From positions 1-64,000 of the forward strand of contig NZ_JAALCJ010000009.1 of the NCBI RefSeq assembly GCF_011078175.1: a stretch of DNA of 64,000 nucleotides. Reading direction: 5' to 3'. The notes under the pieces are model-generated. The model was not told where the DNA came from, searched no databases, and saw only the letters and a list, made by a program, of their open reading frames with translations. The stretch comes from Enterobacter cloacae (GTDB lineage: Bacteria > Pseudomonadota > Gammaproteobacteria > Enterobacterales > Enterobacteriaceae). This document shows positions 1-13,180 of the stretch, piece after piece (position 1 is the stretch's first letter; each line of letters starts with the position of its first letter). A program made the translations under genes and the position numbers.

Positions 1-2490
<2,490 letters not shown>

Positions 2491-2574
2491 TTATATCTTT
2501 AGGCGTTCAGTTAAGTTACCCAGAGCGGGCGGCTTCTCTGAAGCGCCCGCCTGGTGACTACGACTCCGAAGGGA

Positions 2575-3619
<1,045 letters not shown>

Positions 3620-3640
3620 GAAATATACAGCGATCTCAAA

Positions 3641-3928
3641 TCACCAGTTCATTTGACTGGCGTGCGTCACAGTAAGATTGACGAAATCAGTATAGCCAAC
3701 CACGTCAATTTTGGCTGAAATTTGACCAGAAAGACCCCGCGCATCCAGATCCTCTTTCAGCGCAGAGACTGTTATGGGGGCATTACCGAGGATTTCAACA
3801 AAACGGCTGCCTTCAATCGCCGCAAGCACGCCATCCTGGATCAGCAGCAGATCATCACCTTCGCGCAGCATGCTCAGTAACGTGTCGATATCGCATTGCC
3901 ACGGTGAACGGCTCAGGGTGTGGAGCAT
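3641..3928 (-). CDS. tusB: Sulfurtransferase complex subunit TusB
   Basis: TusB is a subunit of the TusBCD complex that relays persulfide sulfur from TusA to TusE and MnmA for 2-thiolation of the wobble uridine in tRNA Lys, Glu and Gln. The 95-residue protein ([20 protein letters not shown]) has the length and DsrH-like fold expected. It is last in the yheO-tusD-tusC-tusB run, 7 nt after tusC and just upstream of the str promoter. Confidence 0.97.
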   Translation of the reverse strand: MLHTLSRSPWQCDIDTLLSMLREGDDLLLIQDGVLAAIEGSRFVEILGNAPITVSALKEDLDARGLSGQISAKIDVVGYTDFVNLTVTHASQMNW

Positions 3929-3935
3929 AACAGCC

Positions 3936-4295
3936 TCAGAAAGTCAGAACGGTATCGTAGTGAGAGAGTTGTTCGCGCAGCGCAGCAGATGTCAGGATCG
4001 TCACGTCCAGCACGAACGGTGTTTTCTCGTTTAACCCACGAGCGGTCAGCGAGTCGGCACACACATAGAAGGTTTCAATGTCATAGAGCGGCAGAACTTT
4101 AAAGGTCGCAATGTAATCGCGCGCAAGAATGGCCTGCGGTTGTTGGCCTGCCAGAAGTTGGAATACGCCATCGCCTAAAAAGAACACGCCGATGTCTTCG
4201 GTTAAAGCCGATGTCGCGAGCAATGCATCCAGCCCTTCCCGACCTGAAGCGCTGCCATGCGGCGCAGAAGTAAAAACAAACGCTACGCGCTTCAT
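3936..4295 (-). CDS. tusC: Sulfurtransferase complex subunit TusC
   Basis: DsrF-like subunit of the TusBCD sulfur relay for tRNA 2-thiouridine. The ATG at 4293-4295 ([20 protein letters not shown]) gives the standard 119 residues; an adjacent upstream TTG codon is not needed. This ATG overlaps the tusD stop by one base (TGATG), the usual sign of translational coupling. Confidence 0.97.
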   Translation of the reverse strand: MKRVAFVFTSAPHGSASGREGLDALLATSALTEDIGVFFLGDGVFQLLAGQQPQAILARDYIATFKVLPLYDIETFYVCADSLTARGLNEKTPFVLDVTILTSAALREQLSHYDTVLTF

Positions 4296-4681
4296 CAAAA
4301 TTGTACCACTCTGTCGCAGGTCAATGCCGCCTGTGCCAGGGCACCTAGCCCGCTGAGCGAAAAGCCCGGTTGCAGGTTAGCCCCCGCCAGACCAAGGCGT
4401 TCAGCTTCGGACGCATCCGTCACGCCGCGACGCAGTGCCGCCGCGACGCAGATATGCAGGTCGACGCCCTGGGTTTCATTTAATTTTTGCCAGGCGCGCA
4501 CAAGGTCAAACTCATCGCTCGCCGGAGACGTAAACTGGTTCGCGTTATATACGCCTTCGCGATAGAAGAAGACGCTTGCCAGTTCATGACCGGCATCAAG
4601 CAGCGCATGGGCAAACTGTAGCGCGCTGCTGGCCTGCTGAGTACCGTACGCCGGGCCCGTCACCATTAATGCATAACGCAT
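4295..4681 (-). CDS. tusD: Sulfurtransferase TusD
   Basis: TusD is the catalytic subunit of TusBCD. The persulfide-carrying cysteine is C78 in [12 protein letters not shown], at the same position as in E. coli. Length is 128 residues. The start overlaps the yheO stop by one base (TAATG) and its stop overlaps tusC by one base, so yheO-tusDCB is almost certainly one transcript. Confidence 0.98.
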   Translation of the reverse strand: MRYALMVTGPAYGTQQASSALQFAHALLDAGHELASVFFYREGVYNANQFTSPASDEFDLVRAWQKLNETQGVDLHICVAAALRRGVTDASEAERLGLAGANLQPGFSLSGLGALAQAALTCDRVVQF

Positions 4682-5403
4682 TACTTATCTTGTCCCAGGA
4701 AGTCGCCGCTTTTGAACTGGCGAATATAAAGGTAAACCGTGTGTTTGGAGATATTCAGGCGATCGGCCACCTGGTTGATGGCATCTTTGATATCAAAAAT
4801 CCCTTTCTCATAGAGGTTAAGGACGATCTGACGATTCTTGGCGTTGTTGGATACGTTGCGATCGGCATTCACCTCTTCAATGGTGAACTCCAGCGTCTGC
4901 GTCACGAGATCTTCAACCGAAGAAGCAAAGTTCACCGATGAGCCCACGTCCGGTGTTTCTGGCGGAATGAAGGTGCTCATGATTTGCGAAAATGGCACAT
5001 CAAGGTTCATATTGATGCACAGCAAACCGATCACCCGGTGTTCACGGTTTCGTATCGCAATAGTTTCTGATTTCATTAGCACGCCGCTTTTGGCGCGGGT
5101 GAAATAGCATTTTGAGACGCTGCTGTCCGCGCCGGTCATGTCATGCAACATACGCAATGCAAGGTCGGTGATTGGCGAACCAATTTTACGGCCAGTGTGC
5201 TCACCATTCGCAATGCGGATAGCGGAACACTTAAGATCTTGCAGGGAATGCAATACGATTTCGCAGTGGGAACCAATGAGCATCGCTAACCCGTCCACTA
5301 CCGCTTCGTAGGATTTCAGAATATCGAAGTCGGTCTGGTCAAATGGACGTTGATCCAGCAAATCAAGTTCACTGGTTTCGTTGGTTAAAAGCGACCTGGA
5401 CAT
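4681..5403 (-). CDS. yheO: YheO family DNA-binding protein with PAS-like domain
   Basis: This 240-residue protein has an N-terminal YheO/PAS-like domain (roughly residues 25-140). A C-terminal helix-turn-helix follows (about residues 190-235, with [24 protein letters not shown]). The architecture suggests a ligand-sensing transcription regulator; its signal and targets are not known to me. It heads the tusDCB operon. A ribosome-binding site AAAAGGAGTG precedes the ATG at 5401-5403 by a T-rich spacer of about ten bases. Confidence 0.93.
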   Translation of the reverse strand: MSRSLLTNETSELDLLDQRPFDQTDFDILKSYEAVVDGLAMLIGSHCEIVLHSLQDLKCSAIRIANGEHTGRKIGSPITDLALRMLHDMTGADSSVSKCYFTRAKSGVLMKSETIAIRNREHRVIGLLCINMNLDVPFSQIMSTFIPPETPDVGSSVNFASSVEDLVTQTLEFTIEEVNADRNVSNNAKNRQIVLNLYEKGIFDIKDAINQVADRLNISKHTVYLYIRQFKSGDFLGQDK

Positions 5404-5528
5404 GAAAAAAACACTCCTTTTCAGGAGCCTGTCGTTAGGTTTTCAGGGCAGGCTCATTATCTACACGGACAACTAAATTAATACAGCGTGTATAACGCTT
5501 TCCAGTGTTAATTATATCTGCCCTGCAA

Positions 5529-5567
5529 TAAAAAAAACCGCCGCCTGTAAAGGCGGCGGTTTTTTTC
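5529..5567. terminator. Bidirectional terminator after fkpA
   Basis: A 9-bp GC stem (CCGCCGCCT / AGGCGGCGG, loop GTAA) is flanked by an A-run on the left and a T-run on the right. On the minus strand it follows the fkpA stop by a few bases and ends in T7. It separates fkpA from yheO. Confidence 0.92.
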
Positions 5568-5571
5568 AGAA

Positions 5572-6390
5572 TTACTTCTTAGCAGCTGCGGCTTTGTCGT
5601 CAGCCGGTGCGTCTGTTTTTGCATCCGCTTTTGGTGCCGGTTTGATGTCCAGCAGTTCTACATCAAATACCAGCGTGGAGTTAGCCGGGATACCCGGAAC
5701 GCCGGTTTTGCCGTAAGCCAGATCCGGTGGGATGACCAGCTTGATTTTACCGCCTTTCTTAATGTTCTTCAGGCCTTCGGTCCAGCCCGGGATCACACCG
5801 TCCAGACGGAAGGAGAGAGGCTCACCACGAGTATAAGAGTTATCAAACTCTTTACCGTCGATCAGCGTACCTTTGTAGTTCACCACAACGGTGTCGCTGT
5901 CTTTAGGCGCGTCGCCGGTACCTTCTTTCTCAACTTTATAGATCAGGCCAGTAGAAGACGTTTTAACGCCTTTCTCTTTCGCAAACTTGTCGCGGTAGGC
6001 TTTGCCTTTCGCTTCGTTGTCTTTAGCGTCTGCTTCCATTTTGGTCTGAGCGGCGCCTTTCACGCGCGCTTCAAACGCTTGCAGAGTCTGCTCGATTTCC
6101 TGGTCAGACAGTTTGCTCTTGTCTGCGAACGCATCCTGAACCCCTGCGATCAGCTGGTTTTTGTCCAGTTTGATGCCCAGTTTCTCTTGTTCTTTCAGAG
6201 AGTTTTCCATGTAACGACCCAGAGACGCGCCAAGTGCGTAGGCGGATTTCTGGTCGTCATTTTTGAATGCCGCTTTGCTGTCTGTAGTCGCAGCAGGCTT
6301 CGCAGCAGTATCAGCAGCGAAAGACAGCGGCGCATTGAGCGCTACAGCCATGGTGGTCGCCAGCAGCGTAACTTTAAACAGTGATTTCAT
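5572..6390 (-). CDS. fkpA: Periplasmic FKBP-type peptidyl-prolyl isomerase and chaperone FkpA
   Basis: FkpA folds envelope proteins in the periplasm, acting as both prolyl isomerase and chaperone. A Sec signal peptide is visible (MKSLFKVTLLATTMAVALNA, cleavage expected after LSFA). The N-terminal dimerisation helices (about residues 40-145) are followed by an FKBP domain (about 150-252) containing VVVNYKGTLIDGKEFDNS and IPGWTEGLKNIKKGGK. The lysine- and alanine-rich tail to residue 272 is typical. It is monocistronic, between its own terminator and a sigma-E promoter. Confidence 0.98.
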   Translation of the reverse strand: MKSLFKVTLLATTMAVALNAPLSFAADTAAKPAATTDSKAAFKNDDQKSAYALGASLGRYMENSLKEQEKLGIKLDKNQLIAGVQDAFADKSKLSDQEIEQTLQAFEARVKGAAQTKMEADAKDNEAKGKAYRDKFAKEKGVKTSSTGLIYKVEKEGTGDAPKDSDTVVVNYKGTLIDGKEFDNSYTRGEPLSFRLDGVIPGWTEGLKNIKKGGKIKLVIPPDLAYGKTGVPGIPANSTLVFDVELLDIKPAPKADAKTDAPADDKAAAAKK

Positions 6391-6503
6391 CCATATCTCC
6401 AGGACCTGAGGTCTCTCACCCCAGTGTTAAACGTAAATGAGTGACGTACTATAAAACGTTGTGGAAGAAATCTACAGACAGACTCCCCCGAATGTCGCTT
6501 CTT

Positions 6504-6532
6504 TTCAGACTATTTTTGTTTAAATAAGTTTC
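6504..6532 (-). promoter_or_regulatory. Candidate sigma-E promoter of fkpA
   Basis: On the minus strand a -35 GAAACTT (6526-6532) and a -10 TCTGAA (6504-6509) are separated by 16 bp. This fits the extracytoplasmic sigma-E pattern (GGAACTT, 16 bp, TCTGA) with one mismatch in the -35. fkpA is an established sigma-E regulon member in E. coli, which supports the reading. The leader would be about 107 nt. Confidence 0.75.
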
Positions 6533-6625
6533 TTGTCAGGGAGATGGATACTGTACTTAAGGAAAAAGTCAGCTAAACTTCGCCGCCGCTGGTCCATTAT
6601 GGCGAATGAGAGATTAACGAGGTGA

Positions 6626-6847
6626 ATGATGAAGGATACAACGATCGAAGCGAGACTGGCTGAGCTGGAAAGCCGCCTGGCTTTTCAGGACATCACCATC
6701 GAAGAACTGAACCAGACCGTGACGGCCCATGAGCTTGAAATGGCAAAACTGCGCGATCACATGCGCCTGCTGACGGAAAAGCTGAAGGCCACGCAGTCGT
6801 CAAACATTGCCTCTCAGTCAGAAGAGACGCCACCACCTCATTATTGA
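6626..6847 (+). CDS. slyX: SlyX family protein
   Basis: SlyX is a short cytoplasmic protein of unknown biochemical role. The sequence is a heptad-rich coiled coil over most of its 73 residues ([15 protein letters not shown]..., [19 protein letters not shown]) and ends in the conserved PPPHY. Two adjacent ATGs (6626 and 6629) are possible starts; the second has the better spacing from the ACGAGG ribosome-binding site and would give 72 residues as in E. coli. It is divergent from fkpA and convergent with slyD. Confidence 0.93.
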   Translation: MMKDTTIEARLAELESRLAFQDITIEELNQTVTAHELEMAKLRDHMRLLTEKLKATQSSNIASQSEETPPPHY

Positions 6848-6852
6848 GGCGT

Positions 6853-6880
6853 AAAAAAAGCGGGATTATCCCGCTTTTTT
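6853..6880. terminator. Bidirectional terminator between slyX and slyD
   Basis: A-run, stem AGCGGGA / TCCCGCT with a three-base loop, then a T-run. It serves slyX on the plus strand and, by symmetry, slyD on the minus strand. Confidence 0.9.
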
Positions 6881-6898
6881 ATTTTCCGGAGTACGGAA

Positions 6899-7489
6899 TC
6901 AGTGGCAACCGCAGCCGCCGTTACCGCAACCACCTTTACCGTGGCCGTGATCATGACCATGGTCATGGCCGTGACCACCGCAGCAGCCGTCGTGGCCGTG
7001 ATCGTGATCATGGTCGTGACCGTGCGCACCGTGAACGTGGCCATGAGCCAGCTCTTCTTCGGTCGCTTCACGGATCGCAACAACTTCTACGTTGAACTTC
7101 AGGTTCTGACCCGCCAGCATGTGGTTGCCGTCAACCACAACGTGGTCGTCTTCAACTTCTGTGATTTCAACCGGAACCGGACCCTGGTCAGTTTCCGCCA
7201 GGAAGCGCATGCCAACCTGCAACTCGTCAACGCCCATGAATACGTCTTTAGGAACGCGCTGAACCAGGTTGTCGTCATACTGACCGTAAGCGTCGTTCGC
7301 GCCGACAGCAACGTCGAATTTGTCGCCAACTTCATGGCCTTCCAGCGCCGTTTCCAGGCCGGAAATCAGGGAACCGTGACCATGCAGGTAGTCCAGCGGC
7401 GCACTCACCGGAGACTCATCAACCAACACACCGTCTTCTGTACGTACCTGATAGGCCAGGCTGACCACCAGGTCTTTTGCTACTTTCAT
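6899..7489 (-). CDS. slyD: FKBP-type peptidyl-prolyl isomerase and metallochaperone SlyD
   Basis: SlyD is a cytoplasmic prolyl isomerase and chaperone that also delivers nickel to hydrogenase maturation. The FKBP halves (residues 1-70 and about 130-146) flank the insert-in-flap chaperone domain (about 70-130). From about residue 148 the tail is extremely rich in His, Gly, Cys and Asp (HGHDHDHDHGHDGCCGGHGH type), the metal-binding region. Length is 196 residues, as in E. coli. The tail's biased codons also create long meaningless frames on the other strand. Confidence 0.98.
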   Translation of the reverse strand: MKVAKDLVVSLAYQVRTEDGVLVDESPVSAPLDYLHGHGSLISGLETALEGHEVGDKFDVAVGANDAYGQYDDNLVQRVPKDVFMGVDELQVGMRFLAETDQGPVPVEITEVEDDHVVVDGNHMLAGQNLKFNVEVVAIREATEEELAHGHVHGAHGHDHDHDHGHDGCCGGHGHDHGHDHGHGKGGCGNGGCGCH

Positions 7490-7583
7490 GATATCTCCTG
7501 AGCGTGGGAAAATTGCTGGCGCAGATTGTAGCGGAAATCTGCACCCGTGTACCCTTAAGCTTAAAAAAACTCAGAGCATATCG

Positions 7584-7784
7584 CTAGTCTGGATGAAAAA
7601 TGCCGATCACTTGCTCTTCTTTGCGAACGTGATCGCGGGCTTCTTTGTCGGCCTCACGCATCTGGTGACCGCACTTAACACATTCAACGATATCGATATT
7701 ATTTTCACGCCACATGGCCAGCGTATCTTGCGCCTGGCAGGAAGGGCATTTTGCGCCCGCGATAAAGCGTTTACGTACAGCCAT
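7584..7784 (-). CDS. yheV: YheV family putative zinc-ribbon protein
   Basis: Small 66-residue protein with two CxxC pairs (CPSCQAQ near residue 13 and CVKCGHQ near 35), which should bind one zinc as a zinc ribbon. The function is unknown. It lies 13 nt downstream of kefB on the same strand, so the kefG-kefB-yheV order of E. coli is kept and the genes are probably cotranscribed. Confidence 0.93.
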   Translation of the reverse strand: MAVRKRFIAGAKCPSCQAQDTLAMWRENNIDIVECVKCGHQMREADKEARDHVRKEEQVIGIFHPD

Positions 7785-7797
7785 CTTTCGTTACCCT

Positions 7798-9603
7798 TTA
7801 TTCAAATTCATCCCAGCCGTCGAGCTGGCGTCGTTCCTGTTGCATCTCACGCTGGAAGATCTCCTCCAGTTCGCGACGCGCTTCCCGCACGCGGGAGATC
7901 TGCGCCGTGTCGCTGTGCACGGGCATCAGTTCACGCAGCATGCGCATATCCAGCCGGCGGAAATGCATCTGAGCGCGTTGCGCCTGGTGGGGATGCATGC
8001 CCAGCGAAACCAGCGCTTTGCGTCCCAGCTCCAGCGCGCTGGAGAAGGTTTCTCGGGAGAAGTGTTTCACACCCGCCTGCAAAAGTTCGTGAGCTTCAAC
8101 ACGTCCACGCGCACGCGCCAGAATATGCAGATGCGGGAAATGCTGCTGGCACAGCTCCACCAGCTTCATTGTATCTTCCGGATCGTTGCAGGTGATGACG
8201 ATGGACTCCGCAGCCTCTGCGCCCGCCGAGCGCAACAGCTCAAGCTGCGTCGCATCGCCGTAGTACACTTTATAACCATATTTGCGCATCAGGTTGACGG
8301 CGCTGATATCGCGCTCCAGCACCGTGATGCGCATTTTGTTCGCCATCAACAGGCGACCAATCACCTGTCCGAAGCGGCCGAAACCGACGACGATCACCTG
8401 CGGCTTATCGTCTTCCACCCACGGCGCTTCGTCTTGATCGTCAGCGGGATTCAGGCGGCGCGACAGCAGTTTGTCCACCAGCTTCATCAGCAGCGGCGTG
8501 GTCATCATCGACAGCGTGACCGTCACCAGCAGCAGCGCCATCTGGTCATCTTTGAACAGCTTCTGAGACGACGCCGTGGAAAACAGCACGAACGCAAACT
8601 CTCCGCCCTGGCTCAACACGCTGGAAAACTGCATTCGTTCCGAGCTGCGTAGCCCGTAAATCCTCGCGAGGACATACAGCACCAGCGTTTTCACCGCCAC
8701 CAGCACGGCGACACTCGTAATAACCCACAGCAGATGGGTATAGAGCACGCCAAGATTAAGCGCCATGCCCACTGAGATAAAGAACAGCCCTAACAGCAGC
8801 CCCTTAAACGGATCGATAGCGGTCTCCAGCTCGTGGCGATACTCACTTTCTGCAAGCAGCACCCCGGCGATAAATGTCCCGAGCGCCATCGACAGCCCCA
8901 GCGCATCCATAAACAGCGCTGAGCCAAGCACCAATAGTAACGTTGCGGCGGTGAATACCTCACGCACGCCGGATGCCGCAATAAAGCGGAACACCGGACG
9001 CAGTAAAAACCGTCCGCCGATCAGCATCCCGGCGAAGGCCAGCACCTTCATGGAGATCTTCATCCAGTCGAAATGATCGTCTCCGGATCCTGCCAGCAGC
9101 GGCACCAGCGCCAGCGCCGGGATCACCGCTAAATCCTGGAACAGCAGCACCGAAAAACCCAGTTGCCCTGCCTCGTTGCGGTTCATCCCTTTGTCGCGCA
9201 TCAGCTGTAGCGCCATCGCCGTCGACGACATCGCTAGACCGATCCCGCCAATCACCGCGGCCTGCCAGGAAAACTGCGTCAACATCAGCAGTCCCGCGAG
9301 AATGGCCGCGCTGAGTAACACCTGCGCCGCCCCGACGCCAAAAATAGATTGACGCAGCTGCCACAGCTTGGCGGGGTTCAGCTCAAGCCCGATGATAAAC
9401 ATCAGGAAGACCACGCCCAGTTCGGAGAAGTGGAGAATTTCATCCACATCGCTGATAAACCCAAGCCCCCAGGGGCCAATGGCTATCCCCGCCAGCAAAT
9501 AACCCAGCACCGCGCCAATGCCGAGACGTGCGGCAAGCGGGACCGCGACGACGGCGGCAAACAAAAACAGCACCCCGGCAAGGAGTAAATTCGAACCGTC
9601 CAT
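7798..9603 (-). CDS. kefB: Glutathione-regulated potassium/proton antiporter KefB
   Basis: KefB is an inner-membrane K+ efflux system, held shut by glutathione and opened by glutathione adducts, that protects cells from electrophiles by acidifying the cytoplasm. The first ~385 residues form a CPA2-type membrane domain of about a dozen helices. A Rossmann RCK/KTN domain follows with [19 protein letters not shown] start it at the ATG 9601-9603 ([15 protein letters not shown]), giving 601 residues as in E. coli; the frame runs 43 codons further upstream but that stretch lies inside kefG. The start overlaps the kefG stop by one base. Confidence 0.97.
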   Translation of the reverse strand: MDGSNLLLAGVLFLFAAVVAVPLAARLGIGAVLGYLLAGIAIGPWGLGFISDVDEILHFSELGVVFLMFIIGLELNPAKLWQLRQSIFGVGAAQVLLSAAILAGLLMLTQFSWQAAVIGGIGLAMSSTAMALQLMRDKGMNRNEAGQLGFSVLLFQDLAVIPALALVPLLAGSGDDHFDWMKISMKVLAFAGMLIGGRFLLRPVFRFIAASGVREVFTAATLLLVLGSALFMDALGLSMALGTFIAGVLLAESEYRHELETAIDPFKGLLLGLFFISVGMALNLGVLYTHLLWVITSVAVLVAVKTLVLYVLARIYGLRSSERMQFSSVLSQGGEFAFVLFSTASSQKLFKDDQMALLLVTVTLSMMTTPLLMKLVDKLLSRRLNPADDQDEAPWVEDDKPQVIVVGFGRFGQVIGRLLMANKMRITVLERDISAVNLMRKYGYKVYYGDATQLELLRSAGAEAAESIVITCNDPEDTMKLVELCQQHFPHLHILARARGRVEAHELLQAGVKHFSRETFSSALELGRKALVSLGMHPHQAQRAQMHFRRLDMRMLRELMPVHSDTAQISRVREARRELEEIFQREMQQERRQLDGWDEFE

Positions 9604-10157
9604 TAGCGTCCTCCCGCCGGAATCGGTGACGCCAGCCATTCTCCATAGGCCCTGGCATGGCTCGCCAGCGCTTTCGGATCCTGCCGCCGCGCCCAGTAGA
9701 CAATTATCGGGCTCATCCAGTGCATACGGCACATCGCCGCCGTCAGCTCAAACGGTCGCAGGATATCGCTCATGGGGTAACGGTTCAGCCCGTCGTGACG
9801 GTAAGCGCTTTCCGGCTCACCGGTAGTAATGACACTCCGCCAGTACTTTCCCGCCAGCTGGTTGCCCCCCACCCCGCTGGAGAAGCCCCGGCTCAGCACG
9901 CGATCCAGCCACTCTTTCAGCAGCGCCGGACAGCTGTAGGTATAAAGCGGATGCTGGAACACGATCACGTCGTGCTGACGCAGCAGCTCCTGCTCGTAAG
10001 GAATATCGATAAAGAAATCGGGATAGTGCGCGTAGAGATCGTGCACCGTGACGTTACTGAGCTGTGTGGCCGGCTTAAGCAGCACCCGGTTTGCCACCGA
10101 GTCCTGTGATTCCGGATGGGCATACAGCAGCAGCACTTTCGCTGTCTGAGACATCAC
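9603..10157 (-). CDS. kefG: KefG, quinone oxidoreductase-like activator of KefB
   Basis: KefG is a flavodoxin-fold (MdaB/NQO-like) soluble partner required for full KefB activity. The protein shows the family pattern [40 protein letters not shown] and a C-terminal YWARRQ region. The start is either GTG at 10155-10157 (184 residues) or the adjacent ATG at 10152-10154 (183); a purine-rich GGGAGGGGGG run precedes both. The stop overlaps the kefB start (TAATG). It is divergent from yheS across a 129-nt gap. Confidence 0.95.
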   Translation of the reverse strand: MMSQTAKVLLLYAHPESQDSVANRVLLKPATQLSNVTVHDLYAHYPDFFIDIPYEQELLRQHDVIVFQHPLYTYSCPALLKEWLDRVLSRGFSSGVGGNQLAGKYWRSVITTGEPESAYRHDGLNRYPMSDILRPFELTAAMCRMHWMSPIIVYWARRQDPKALASHARAYGEWLASPIPAGGR

Positions 10158-10286
10158 CCCCCTCCCGGTTCTGTTTTTGTGTATTGTTGTCGTTTTGGGC
10201 TACCATGGCGGCCCGGTGGGAAAAATGGCCCACACCTTACATTATCATAATGACAAATTAACATAGTCGGAACATACGGCGCTTCT

Positions 10287-12191
10287 ATGATTGTTTTCTC
10301 CTCGTTACAAATTCGTCGCGGCGTGCGCGTCCTGCTCGATAACGCCACTGCTACCATCAACCCGGGCCAAAAAGTGGGCCTGGTCGGCAAAAACGGCTGT
10401 GGTAAATCCACGCTGCTGGCGTTGCTGAAAAACGAGATTAGCGCGGATGGCGGTAACTTCACCTTCCCGGGAAACTGGCAGCTCGCCTGGGTGAACCAGG
10501 AGACGCCCGCCCTAAGCGAACCGGCCCTCGACTATGTTATCGACGGCGACCGTGAGTACCGTAAGCTCGAGGCTGAACTCAACGCCGCTAACGAGCGCAA
10601 CGACGGTCACGCCATCGCCACCGTTCACGGCAAGCTGGACGCCATCGACGCCTGGACCATCCGCTCCCGCGCCTCCAGCCTGCTGCACGGTCTGGGCTTC
10701 AGCAACGAACAGCTTGAACGCCCGGTCAGCGACTTCTCCGGCGGCTGGCGTATGCGCCTCAACCTGGCGCAGGCGCTAATCTGCCGCTCCGACCTCCTGC
10801 TGCTCGATGAACCGACCAACCACCTCGATCTTGATGCGGTTATTTGGCTGGAGAAGTGGCTTAAGAGCTATCAGGGCACTCTGATTCTCATCTCCCACGA
10901 CCGCGACTTCCTCGATCCGGTGGTGGATAAAATCATTCATATCGAACAGCAAAGCCTGTTCGAGTACACCGGCAACTACAGCTCTTTCGAGCGCCAGCGC
11001 GCGACGCGCCTTGCCCAGCAGCAGGCGATGTATGAAAGCCAGCAGCAGCGCGTGGCGCACCTGCAAAGCTTTGTGGATCGCTTCAAGGCCAAGGCCTCAA
11101 AAGCCAAGCAGGCCCAGAGCCGCATCAAGATGCTGGAACGCATGGAGATGATCGCTCCCGCGCACGTGGATAACCCGTTCCACTTCAGCTTCCGCGAGCC
11201 GGAGAGCCTGCCGAACCCGCTGCTGAAAATGGAAAAAGTGAGCGCGGGATATGGCGATCGCATTATTCTCGACTCTATCAAGCTCAACCTGGTACCAGGT
11301 TCACGCATTGGTTTGCTGGGGCGTAACGGTGCCGGTAAATCGACGCTGATCAAGCTTCTGGCGGGTGAACTTAACCCGGTCAGCGGCGAAATCGGCCTGG
11401 CGAAAGGCATTAAGCTTGGCTACTTCGCCCAGCATCAGCTGGAATTTTTACGTGCGGATGAATCCCCTATTCAACACCTTGCGCGCCTGGCGCCGCAGGA
11501 GATGGAGCAGAAACTGCGCGACTACCTCGGCGGCTTCGGCTTCCAGGGTGATAAAGTCACCGAAAACACCGAGCGTTTCTCAGGCGGTGAAAAAGCCCGA
11601 CTCGTGCTGGCGCTGATCGTCTGGCAGCGTCCAAACCTGCTGCTGCTTGATGAACCAACCAACCACCTCGATCTCGACATGCGTCAGGCACTAACCGAAG
11701 CGCTGATTGCGTTCGAAGGGGCGCTGGTTGTCGTTTCGCACGACCGCCACCTGATCCGCTCCACCACCGACGATCTCTACCTGGTGCACGACGGCAAGGT
11801 TGAACCGTTCGACGGCGATCTGGAGGACTACCAGCAGTGGCTGACGGACGTGCAGAAGCAGGAAAACCAGCCGGACGAGTCGGCGAAAGACAACGCCAAC
11901 AGCGCCCAGGCGCGTAAAGACCAGAAGCGCCGTGAAGCGGAACTGCGCACCCAGACGCAGCCGCTGCGTAAAGAGATTGCCCGTCTCGAAAAAGAGATGG
12001 AAAAGCTCAACGCCACGCTTGCGGCCGTCGAAGAGAAGCTGGGCGACAGCGAACTGTACGATCAGAGCCGCAAAGCGGAGCTGACGGACTGCCTGCAAAC
12101 TCAGGCGAAAACCAAATCCAGCCTCGAAGAGTGCGAAATGGCATGGCTGGACGCGCAGGAACAGCTGGAAGCGATGCTGCAAGCCGACTAA
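10287..12191 (+). CDS. yheS: ABC-F family ATPase YheS
   Basis: ABC-F proteins bind the ribosomal E site and modulate translation; YheS has two ABC cassettes and no membrane domain. Cassette 1 has Walker A GKNGCGKST, the signature FSGGWRMRL and Walker B LLLLDEPTNHLD. Cassette 2 repeats these as GRNGAGKST, FSGGEKARL and LLLLDEPTNHLD. Between them is the charged helical linker (about residues 240-305, rich in K, A and Q), and a coiled-coil tail of about 100 residues ends the protein. Length 634, close to E. coli (637). In E. coli yheT follows directly; here mdcR follows after 15 nt. Confidence 0.97.
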   Translation: MIVFSSLQIRRGVRVLLDNATATINPGQKVGLVGKNGCGKSTLLALLKNEISADGGNFTFPGNWQLAWVNQETPALSEPALDYVIDGDREYRKLEAELNAANERNDGHAIATVHGKLDAIDAWTIRSRASSLLHGLGFSNEQLERPVSDFSGGWRMRLNLAQALICRSDLLLLDEPTNHLDLDAVIWLEKWLKSYQGTLILISHDRDFLDPVVDKIIHIEQQSLFEYTGNYSSFERQRATRLAQQQAMYESQQQRVAHLQSFVDRFKAKASKAKQAQSRIKMLERMEMIAPAHVDNPFHFSFREPESLPNPLLKMEKVSAGYGDRIILDSIKLNLVPGSRIGLLGRNGAGKSTLIKLLAGELNPVSGEIGLAKGIKLGYFAQHQLEFLRADESPIQHLARLAPQEMEQKLRDYLGGFGFQGDKVTENTERFSGGEKARLVLALIVWQRPNLLLLDEPTNHLDLDMRQALTEALIAFEGALVVVSHDRHLIRSTTDDLYLVHDGKVEPFDGDLEDYQQWLTDVQKQENQPDESAKDNANSAQARKDQKRREAELRTQTQPLRKEIARLEKEMEKLNATLAAVEEKLGDSELYDQSRKAELTDCLQTQAKTKSSLEECEMAWLDAQEQLEAMLQAD

Positions 12192-12206
12192 CACGCCGGG
12201 AGGGTT

Positions 12207-13139
12207 ATGGGTTTCGATACCACGAGCGAGATTACATTCCGTAAGCTCAGCATCTTCATGACGTTCATGGAGAAGGGCAATATCGCACGTACCGCCGAAA
12301 CGCTCGGCCTGAGCGGTGTCAGCGTGCACCGCGCGCTGCATACCCTCGAAGAGAACGTCCGCTGCCCGCTCTTTGCTCACAAAGGGCGTAACCTGATTGC
12401 CCTCCCCTCCGCGTGGACGCTGCTGGAGTATTGTCAGGAGGTGATGCAGGTGATGGAGCGCGGGCTGGAAGAGTCGCGCAAGATTGCCGGTATCGGCCAG
12501 GGACGGTTGCGCGTCGGCACGCTCTACTCTCTGACGCTGGAAACCGTGCCGCGCCTGATTATGGGCATGAAGCTGCGCCGTCCGGATCTGGAGATGGATC
12601 TGACGATGGGCTCGAACGAAACCCTGCTCCATATGCTGGATGAGGGATCGCTGGATGCGATTTTAATCTCTATCTCCGAAAGCGACATTGACCGTAACAG
12701 CCTCGAAGTGCTGCCCCTGTTCCATGACGATATTTTCCTTGCCGCACCGGCCTCTGCCACGCTGAATACCCGCGCCCCCGCCGATCTGCGTGACTATAAA
12801 GATCAGAAGTTTGTCGCCCTCGCGGAAGGGTTCGCCACTTACGCCGGGTTTCAGGAAGCGTTTCATATTGCCGGTTTCGAGCCGGAGATTGTGACGCGCG
12901 TGAACGATATCTTCTCAATGCTGAGTCTGGTGCAGGCGGGGGTCGGGTTTACGCTGATGCCGGGCAGGATGAAGAAAGTGTACGAAAATTCGGTGCAGCT
13001 ACTGAAGCTGGCACAGCCGTACCAGATGCAGCAGCTGATTGCGATCGTCTTTGCCCGCAACCGCGAGCAGGATCCGAGCCTGCGGGCCTTGGCCGCGGAA
13101 GGGCGGATGTATGCGCGTAGTTTGCAGGATAGTGCCTGA
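12207..13139 (+). CDS. mdcR: LysR-type transcription regulator, probable malonate regulator MdcR
   Basis: A 310-residue LysR-family protein with an N-terminal winged HTH (about residues 11-70, with ARTAETLGLSGVSVHRALHTLEE) and a periplasmic-binding-protein-like effector domain (about 95-300). It abuts the malonate decarboxylase operon and is transcribed towards it, so it is very likely the malonate-responsive activator MdcR known from Klebsiella. The ATG at 12207 has an excellent ribosome-binding site (GGGAGGG) and lies only 15 nt after yheS, so it may be partly cotranscribed with yheS. The inducer assignment is inference from context. Confidence 0.88.
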   Translation: MGFDTTSEITFRKLSIFMTFMEKGNIARTAETLGLSGVSVHRALHTLEENVRCPLFAHKGRNLIALPSAWTLLEYCQEVMQVMERGLEESRKIAGIGQGRLRVGTLYSLTLETVPRLIMGMKLRRPDLEMDLTMGSNETLLHMLDEGSLDAILISISESDIDRNSLEVLPLFHDDIFLAAPASATLNTRAPADLRDYKDQKFVALAEGFATYAGFQEAFHIAGFEPEIVTRVNDIFSMLSLVQAGVGFTLMPGRMKKVYENSVQLLKLAQPYQMQQLIAIVFARNREQDPSLRALAAEGRMYARSLQDSA

Positions 13140-13143
13140 GGTT

Positions 13144-13177
13144 ATTGCCCGGTAAGGCGCAGCCGCCACCGGGCAAA
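13144..13177. repeat. REP-like palindrome between mdcR and mdcH
   Basis: Inverted repeat TTGCCCGGT ... ACCGGGCAA around a GGCGCAGCCGCC core, the REP type found elsewhere in this window. It sits in the 41-nt convergent gap between the mdcR stop and the mdcH stop, where it can act as a terminator or mRNA 3' stabiliser for both. Confidence 0.8.
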
Positions 13178-13180
13178 AAG

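Noticed and set aside
6899..7050. Tandem repeat or CRISPR-like pattern of CATGGTCATGACC-type units
   Set aside because: The repetition is codon-level, encoding the HGHDHG tail of SlyD, without regular spacers.
6902..7501. A 199-codon frame rich in Ala, Val and Thr on the plus strand
   Set aside because: It is antisense to slyD; the odd composition comes from the His/Gly/Asp-rich metal-binding tail.
9603..9732. N-terminal extension of KefB by 43 codons
   Set aside because: It lies inside kefG; the ATG at 9603 gives the standard 601-residue protein.
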